64,000 nt of DNA from Dromiciops gliroides. Its lineage: Eukaryota; Chordata; Mammalia; Microbiotheria; Microbiotheriidae. The notes beneath the pieces are model-generated. The model made no database searches. It was not told the origin of the DNA and saw only the letters and a list, made by a program, of their open reading frames with translations. Positions 56,285-64,000 of the stretch are shown here, in pieces. Both the position numbers and the translations under genes were made by a program. How positions within the stretch are numbered: position 1 is the stretch's first letter; each line of letters begins with the position of its first letter. The stretch lies in contig NC_057864.1 in assembly GCF_019393635.1 (NCBI RefSeq), forward strand, positions 81,874,882 to 81,938,881, written 5' to 3'.

Positions 56285-59178
56285 TTTTTAAAATAGCATT
56301 TTATTTTTTCCCAATTACAAAGATAGTTTTCAACATTCATTTTTGAGTTCCAAATTTTTTCTCCATCCCTCTTTACACTTGCTCCTCCAAAAGTCAGCAA
56401 AGAATATAATACATCTGACATATTACAATCATGTTAAACATTTTTACATTAGTCATGTTGTAAGAGAAGTATCAGGAAAAAAAGGGGAAAACCACAAGAA
56501 AGAAGAAACAAATAAACCAAAAAAAAAAAAGGAAGCAAGTGAAAATAGTATGTTTTGATCTGCATTCACATGCCACAGTTCTTTTTCCTGTTTGTGAAGA
56601 GGATTTTCCATCATTGGTCTTTTGGAACTATCTTGTATCATTGTATTGGTGAGAAGAGTTAAGTCTATCATAATTGATCTTAACACAATGTTGCTGTTAC
56701 TATGTATAATGTTCTCTTGGTTCTGCTAACTTCAGTCAGCATCAGTTCAAATAAGTCTTTCCAGGCTTTTCTGAAATCTGTCTGATCATCATTTCTTATA
56801 GGACAATAGTATTCCATTATATTCATGGACCACTACTTATTCAGCCATTTCTCAATTGATGAGCATTCGCTAAATTTTAAATTCTTTGCCACCAAAAGGA
56901 AAAAAAAAAGCTGCAATCAATATTGCTGCACATGTAGTTCCTTTTCCCTTTTTTATGATCTCTTTGGGATATAGACTTAGTAGTGATATTGTTGGATCAA
57001 AGGGTATGCAAAGTTTTATAGCCCTTTGGGCATAGTTCCAAATTGCTCTCCAGAATGGTTGGATCAGTTTACACCTCAATCAACAATGCATTTGCATTCC
57101 AATTTTTCAACAGCTTCTTCAACATTTATCATTTTCATTTTTTGTCATATTAGCCAAATCTGATAGGTATGAGATGGTATTTCAGAGTTCTTTTAATTTG
57201 CATTTCTCTAATGAATAGTAATTTAGAACATTTTATTTAATATGGCTATAGATGGTTTTAATTTTCTCATCAGAAAACTGCTTGTTTATATGCTTTTACC
57301 ATTTTAAATTGTGGAATGATTTCTTTTCTTATAAATTTGATTCACTTCTCTATATATTTGAGCAGTGAGGCTTTGATCAGAAACATTGTCTATAAGAATT
57401 GTTCCCAGTTTTCTTATTTCCTTCTAATCTTTTATGCATTAGTTTTGTTTGTGCAAAAGTGTTTTAATTTAACGTCATAAAAATGATCCATTTTGCATTT
57501 GAAAAAGTTCTCTGTCATCTTTGATTACAAATTCTTCCCCTTTCCATATCCGTGATAGGTAAACCATTTATTTCTCCCCAAATTTACCTTTGATATCACC
57601 CTTTATGTCTAAATCATGTTCCCATTTTGAGTTTGCTTTGGTATATGTTATAAGATGTTGGGCTATGCCTAGATTCTGCCATATTATTTTCCAATTTTCC
57701 CAGCAGTTTTTGTCAAGTATTGCATTTTTATCCCAGAAGCTGGAGTTTTGGAGCAAACTGAAGTTATAGCAAACAATAGATTGCTATATTCATTCACTAA
57801 GGTATTTTGTGTGCCCAACCTATTCCACTGATCCACCTAAATAATTTTGATAATTTCTACTTTGTAATAATGTTTTAGATATTGTAAAGCTAGGTTACCT
57901 TACTTTGCATATTTAAAAAAGTTAATTCTGTTGATATTCTTGACATTTTGTTCTCCCAGATGGATTTTTTAAAATATTTTTTTCTAGCTCTACAAAATAA
58001 TTTTGGTAGGTTGAGTGGTACGGCACTGCACAAGTAAATTTATTTCGATAGAATTTTCACTTTTTATATTAGACCAGCCTACCCACCTACCCATGATCAA
58101 TTCATATTTTTCAATTTGTTTAGATCTGAATGTATTTATGTGAACAGTTATTTTAATTTTTAATTTAGTGTTCATAAAGTTCCTGGGTTTGTCTTGGCAC
58201 ATATCCTCCCAAATATTTTATAATGTCTAAAGTTATTTTAAATGGAAGGTTTTTTTTTCTTTTCATCTCTTGCTGCTATGCTTTGTTGGTCATATCTAAA
58301 AATGACAATTATTTATGTCAATTTATTTTACATTCTGCAACTCTGCTAACACTGTTAATTATTTCAAGAATTTTTATTTGAGTCTTCAGTATTCTCTAAG
58401 TATACCATTATATCATCTGCAAAGAGTGATAGTTTTGTTTCCTCTTTGCCTTTCTAATTCCTTCAATTTCTTCTTCTTGTCTTGTTGCTGAAGTTAACAT
58501 TTCTACTACTATCTTGAATAATAGTGGTGATAATGGACATGATTGTTTCACTCCTGATCTTACTGGAAATGCTTCTAACTTATCTCCATTAAATATAATG
58601 CTTACTGAATGTTTTAGCTAGATACTGGTTACTATTTGAAGGAAAACTGAATTTATTCCTATGACCTCTGATCTTCTTAATAGCAATTGCTTGCTATATT
58701 TTAAAAAAAACCCCTTCACTGCATCTATTGAGATAATCATATGATTTCAATGAGTTTTGTTATTAATGTAATGTATTATGTTGATAGTTTCCTAATCTTA
58801 AACCAGCCCTGCATTCCTGATATAAAGCCCACCTGGTCTTAGTGTATTGTCCTGGTGATAAATTGCTGTAATTATTTTTCTGATAGTTTATTTAGAATTT
58901 TTGCCTCAATATTCATTAGGTAAATTGACCTGAAACATTCTTTCTTTGTTTTGGCTCCTCCTGGTTTAGGTATCAGCACCATATTTGTCTCACAAAATGA
59001 ATTTGGTAGCCCTCTGACTTTGCTTATTTTCTCAACAAGTTTATAAAGTATTGCAATTAATTGTTCTTCAAATATTAATATAATTCACTCAAATCCATCT
59101 GGTGCTAAAGATCTTTTCTTTCTGAATTCATTGATGTCTTGTTCAATTTCTTTTTCTAAAATGGGCTAATTTGTTTAT
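56285..59178 (-). mobile_element. L1 LINE ORF2 and 3' UTR, antisense
   Basis: In reverse this reads 3' UTR, ORF2 C-terminus (56870-57079 open: QPFWRAIWNYAQRAIKLCIP), connection, and reverse transcriptase with the FADD box (rc of TATACCATTATATCATCTGC, near 58400). It then runs back to the region just before the polymerase and ends at TCTAAAATGGGCTAA (59178). Riddled with stops. Confidence 0.92.
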
Positions 59179-59179
59179 T

Positions 59180-59585
59180 GGGGGGGCAGAGACAAGATGG
59201 CAAAGGAAAGGCAATGATTTGCCTGAATTCTCCCTAAGACCCCTCCAAATACCTTCAAATAATGCCATAAGATAATTCCTGGACCAGCAGAACTCACAAA
59301 AAGACAGGGTGAAATAATTTTTCAGCCAACAACAACTTAGGTCAGCAGGAAAGATCTATTTTATCAGAGTAAGAGTTGAGCACAGCCCAGTTCAGGCTAT
59401 GCCAGTACAGAACCAGCCCCAGCACAGACTGAACCACAGCCACAGCAAACCAGGAGCAGGTCTTGGGAGTTTCTGAAATCAGCAACAGTAGCAACTGCTT
59501 ATGATCTCTTAACACACAGATGATAAGGGGGTTGAACACCAAGACACCCCCCTCCCATTTGACCTCTGCAGCAAAGAGAAAATCA
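59180..59585 (+). mobile_element. L1 5' UTR start, sense
   Basis: GGGGGGCAGAGACAAGATGG at 59181 is the extreme 5' end of this L1 lineage. It is followed by GCCTGAATTCTCCCTAAGAC, CAAATACCTTCAAATAATGC and GGTGAAATAATTTTTCAGCC. The G-run plus AAGATGGC resembles the 5' start of eutherian L1. It ends near 59585; no ORF1 follows. Confidence 0.75.
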
Positions 59586-61180
59586 AATGCAAACGGGCAC
59601 TCAAGAATTCTGTATTAAGTCTGATGCAATTGAGATTTACAGGAATGAAATGGAAATGAGAATAAACTATAATGTAACATATACTAAACTATTATTATAC
59701 CTAGATATAAGAACTGAGAATGTAGTCCCAAAAATAACAATGATTTTAAAGGATATGCAACACACATATATAACACAAAGATCTTATTAAGATGAGCAAA
59801 ATAGTGCCCTCATTTTATCACTTCAGTTAGAATTTCAAAAATTAAAAAGAAAAAAAAAACACAATTTCCTTCAGGAGCATCTTAATCACAGTGTGTTTAC
59901 ACTTGAGAAAATGCCCTTAATTCTAAGTTCTTGTGAATAACTCATGAAGAAAAAAAATAGTGGGAGAAGGGAGAATTTACATATTTAGCAATGTAATATA
60001 AGTAGAAATCATTTTGCAAAATTATAACTGGCTATTTTATAGGTTGAAAACTTCTTTGAGGTAGGTATGTAAATAACCCAAATTTCTTGGTGTTTATTCA
60101 GGGAGAATCCCACCACCATCTTTAAAAAAATAACTCTGCAACATTAAAATTCCAGCCACAAAAAATTAATAAATAAAGGAAGCAACACATGTTTTACTTT
60201 CCAGATGAATAAAACAGAACCTTTCTTCTCTTGTTCCAAATGTAATAGGCTGAGTCTTTGTTATATGAAATATTGTCTACATGACAGAAGGAAGGCATGT
60301 ACTTCAATACCACTTAGTCATTAGCAGTTTAGCAGTTATGGTTTTCCAGTGAGCCATTCACATGCTCAACATTACCTTATTGTCCGATGGTCTACATTTT
60401 TCAGACAGCTGTCCAGAATCAAAGTTGGTGTCATTAATGCAAAGCTTTATTCATGGATAGTGAAATATTTTTATTTCTTTGCTTTTTTATTCTATGAAAT
60501 GATTGGCTTGAGAAAATCCCCTCCACTTATCTGTTACTGAGTTTCTAATCTTTAAAAAGAAGAAGGTAGACCAAATGCTCTCTAAAGTTCCTTCTAGCTC
60601 CAAATTTATGATATTGCCAGGACCAGAAACACTAACATAAACCCAATTAGTTAAATCACAAGCTATTGACAGAATCAGGAATAAAACATATTTTTGAACC
60701 CTTTCCTCTTATTTGCCTATTAAATAAGAACTTATTTATCAAAATGTTATTATCACTCAAGCCATTCAATAAAGGCTTTATTTATACCCTGTTTATACCT
60801 TATCCCCTTTACCATACTTACTGAATATCAAACAATAAATTAACTTACTTTTTAAAAAAATCCAGCAGTATATAGAATTATAGAATCTCAAAGTTGAAAA
60901 GGATTCCAATTTTGACTTAGAAGTCTTCAGGTAGGAACCTAAGATTTAAATTCCTGCTGTAGAATAACAGAGAAGTCACCACACTGACTTTGCACTTTCT
61001 AGCAATAGGAAATGATAATTCCTGAGTCAGACCCATTTATTATTTCAGAAATCTACTATTATCAAGGTATTGGGGGACATTAAAAATGCATGTGACAATA
61101 CCCAGTCTTTAGATTACTTAAAGTATAGTTACCAAAATATAAGCTATGAGATAAAAACTGTACTAATATATTTGAAGCAT
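59586..61180. other. Unassigned sequence
   Basis: No gene recognised. 60545-60615 (AGAAGAAGGTAGACCAAATG, CTTCTAGCTCCAAATTTATG) may be an MIR tail, and 60880-60930 (GAATTATAGAATCTCAAAGT) another old repeat piece. Confidence 0.4.
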
Positions 61181-61184
61181 TCTA

Positions 61185-61390
61185 TGCATATATATATGAA
61201 TACATATATATGTTCATATATATGTAGGATATGTGGGTATGTGTTTGCACACATGCATGTATGTACATCACATACATATATACATGCACATATGTAATTG
61301 CATACCTACAAGGATATTATATGTGTAGTATGTGCCTGTGTATGTACATGCATATATACATGTTTATGGGTATGCATATATATGTTTTAT
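61185..61390. repeat. ATAC/TATG-rich simple repeat
   Basis: Irregular array of CATATATA, TGTATG and ACATGCAT units. The frame at 61070-61297 is its translation. Confidence 0.85.
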
Positions 61391-61816
61391 ACTGATATGA
61401 AGTCTTATTGTAATTTATCATCATGGTTTAGAGGTTCTGCAAAAGTCCTAAAAGTCCTAAAGACCTTTATGTAGGGGGGAGTACAAATTTTGACATTATT
61501 CCATGGTAGAATGATTTCAAGTAGAGTACCAGTGAGAAATTTTGTTTCTGCTAGCACCCACAACCCTGAGACCATTCTATCATGCTCTCATTTGGCTACC
61601 TACACTACAGAGAGGTTGCATTTCCTGAATTTGACTCTTTGAGCAAACCTTCCATCATACATCAGAAAATGTATCCAACCACTTTTAGCTTCCCAATGCT
61701 TTCCATGCCTCTCTCAAAACTCAAATCTAATCACTCCAGCCCCTCCCCTATCCAGCCACTCATAGCTCACTGTCCCTTGGAGTATATTCACCTGAGGACT
61801 AAACCCTGTGGACAGG
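61391..61816. other. Unassigned sequence
   Basis: The 92-codon frame 61582-61860 runs into the SINE poly-T and has no recognised motif. Confidence 0.4.
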
Positions 61817-61827
61817 GTAATATTTCT

Positions 61828-62003
61828 TTCTTTTTCTTTCTTTCTTTTTTTTTTTTTTAGTGAGGCAATTGGGGGTTAAGTGACTTGCCCAGGGTCACAC
61901 AGCTAGTAAGTGTTAAATGTCTGAGGCTGGATTTGAACTCAGGTACTCCTGACTCCAGGGTCAGTGCTCTATCTATCCAATGTGTCACCTAGCTACCCCC
62001 AAA
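61828..62003 (-). repeat. CORE-SINE, antisense, with 11-bp target duplication
   Basis: T-rich tail, AGTGAGGCAATTGGGGGTTA, core and head ending GTCACCTAGCTACCCCC. GTAATATTTCT is at 61817-61827 and 62004-62014. Confidence 0.95.
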
Positions 62004-62014
62004 GTAATATTTCT

Positions 62015-62880
62015 AAACATGGTCCTTAATGAGTGTCATAATTACACCTTATCATCCCCACCCTTTGCCAATGATTATGAATCCCAGTTTACTATTTTCA
62101 AACTTCATTTTCTCCTTTTCTTTATTCCCGACTCCATCAGCCCAATCCTACCAATATCCGACTATGAAACTAAACTCTTCTAATGTACTCTTTTGAATAC
62201 CTGTTCCATAGATAACAAACTATCTTTTACCTTCAGGCTTTTCCCTTTCTCTTTCCCTCAATCTTTTTGTACTTTCTTATATATGTTTCCCTCTAAACAC
62301 TTTACTTGCTTACCTTTTCCAGAACTTGTTGAACTTTGTTACTCTTAACTCTCTGGTTATGATGGGGAAATTAAACTACTCCTAGCACCCTACTGCCACT
62401 TCCAGGGTCTCCCTCTACAACCATGACTCAATAATCTCTCTTCTTTTGTGACTCATTCAAATGAAAATGTATCACACTACAGAGATTCTAGTGATATTGT
62501 CCACAAATTTCCAGGATATTCTCCTCCTTCCTCAATGAAGTCAATGTTTGGCACATATCTTTTTTTTTTCTCCTCCACACCTCTTGCCTTCAAATAGAAG
62601 AATTGTAGTATAACAATGATCCTTCAAAAATCCAAACCTATAAATACCTTAACATCCTCATTGCCCATTACCTATTCCTCTCTACCACAATATGTTCACA
62701 TAGAAATATTCATCTTATTTATCCTGCACCACCAAGTGTTCTATATCCATGCTTCAGAAATCTGAAATCTATTATTATTAATAATAATATTATTATTTAT
62801 TGTTATTCCACAACTCTCTGTCTTTCAACTGCAGAATCTATATGTATTTCTCACCATTATTTCTGACCCTACCTTTTTCT
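62015..62880. other. Pyrimidine-rich unassigned sequence, possibly old LINE
   Basis: Text such as CTTATCATCCCCACCC and TACCTATTCCTCTCTACCAC recalls decayed L2-type sequence, but no diagnostic block can be aligned. Confidence 0.3.
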
Positions 62881-62884
62881 TCTT

Positions 62885-63730
62885 TTCTTTTTTTTAAATA
62901 AAAAACATTTTTATTTAAAGCTTTGAGTTCAAAATTTTATCCCCCCCCTTTTCTCCCTCCCCTTATGCCTCTCTGAAACAAAAAAACAATGATATGGGTT
63001 ATACATGAGCAATTATGTAAAACATTAACATATTAGTTATTTTATACAAGAAAACTTGAATAAAATTAAAAAATGAAGGGGAAAAATAGCATGCTTCAGT
63101 CTGTGTTCAATCAATATCAGTTCTTTCTTTGGAGGTGGATAGTTTCTTTCACCATTAGTTTTTTGGTATTGTCTTGGATCATTATATTGTTGAAAATACT
63201 TGTCATTCACAGTTCTACATCAGAAAATATTGCTGTAACTGTGTACAACAGTCACTTCACTATATATCAGTTCATACAAGTCTTTTCAGGCCATTCTGAA
63301 ATCACTCTGCTTGCCATTTCTTATAGCACAATGATAATCCATCACCCTCATATATCACAACTTGTTTAGCCAATCCCCAATTGATTGTCATTCCTTTGAT
63401 TTCCAATTCTTAGCTAACACAAAAAGAGCTCCTATAAATATTTTTGTTTAAATGGGTCTTTTTCTATTTGGGGGGATGACTTTGGGACATAAACCTAGCA
63501 AGAGTATTGCTGGATCAAAAGTTATGCACAGATCTACTGTACTTTTGGCATATTCCAAATTGCTCCCTAGGAAGTTTGGATATTTTCACAACTATATCAA
63601 TAGTGGATTAGTGACGTGGTTTTCCAACATCCAGCATTTTGCTTTTTTGTTATATTTGCCACTCTAATAGGTGTGAGGTGATACATAAAGTTGTTTTAAT
63701 TTATATTTTCTGATCATTTTTTCATCATTA
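62885..63730 (-). mobile_element. L1 LINE 3' end, antisense
   Basis: Reverse complement of 3' UTR and ORF2 C-terminus: rc of CACAACTTGTTTAGCCAATC, CCAATTGATTGTCATTCC and ATTGCTGGATCAAAAGTTAT. More diverged than the 53.8- and 56.3-kb copies. 5'-truncated near 63730. Confidence 0.85.
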
Positions 63731-64000
63731 TAGGTAGATTCTCTCTTTTCTATAACATCATTGTTGCACTGACTACACACTCTCCATTTCCCATTTTTGG
63801 CACCTTGGTGAACCAGTTCCACTCCATGCTGTCCTCTTCTCTGAATATATATGCCAATATATCCTCCCTCATATCTCATGCCCACACTCCTACCATCCCT
63901 TGTTTTCACTTCTACTCATTTGCTAATGAAGAAAGCTGAATAAAATCATGGCATTATGCTGTGTTTGTTATAAATTTATTTTATATAATCACAACTGGAT

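Overview
The window is nuclear DNA of a marsupial (metatherian), most likely intronic or intergenic. It is AT-rich, contains no intact cellular gene that I can defend, and is built from layered transposable elements. The marsupial call rests on more than twenty copies of a short tRNA-headed CORE-SINE (head GGGGCAGCTAGGTGGC, MIR-like core, A-rich tail), a longer SINE ending in an RTE/BovB-type tail, many L1 copies of one lineage, and an RTE (BovB-type) LINE. I cannot tell an American opossum from an Australian marsupial without a database. Family names are given at superfamily level.

Layout. 0-3.4 kb: mostly unassigned sequence with an MIR. 3.4-9 kb: two broken sense-strand L1 copies; the first carries a solo LTR with a 5-bp target duplication. 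9-24 kb: mostly unassigned, with CORE-SINEs, MIRs, an L2 fragment, a GATA microsatellite and a small hAT-type MITE. 24-27.4 kb: a sense L1 with a SINE in its 3' end, followed by a GAAA microsatellite. 29.1-32.5 kb: a decayed hAT DNA transposon whose transposase is related to the ZBED5/FAM200 group; it shares its ends with the 20.7-kb MITE. 32.8-34.6 kb: a decayed RTE/BovB LINE. 35-38.5 kb: SINEs and two further antisense solo LTRs. 38.5-40 kb: an L2 fragment and a SINE. 40-43.9 kb: an antisense L1 3' end joined head-on to a sense L1 5' half that contains an RPSA processed pseudogene. 45.3-53.2 kb: one L1 that has received a complete 3.7-kb LTR retrotransposon, two SINEs and an antisense LTR fragment. 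53.8-64 kb: three more antisense L1 copies, one joined to a sense L1 5' UTR, plus SINEs.

The most unusual object is the LTR element at 45843-49553. It has two 370-bp LTRs that differ at about five sites by eye, a 4-bp target duplication, a primer-binding-site-like sequence and a polypurine tract, but no recognisable pol or env. It looks like a fairly recent, non-autonomous endogenous retrovirus-type element. Second in interest are the hAT element with its MITE and two L1 loci with the antisense-3'/sense-5' structure expected from twin priming.

All coordinates of repeats are read by eye; edges without target duplications are good to about 10-30 bases.
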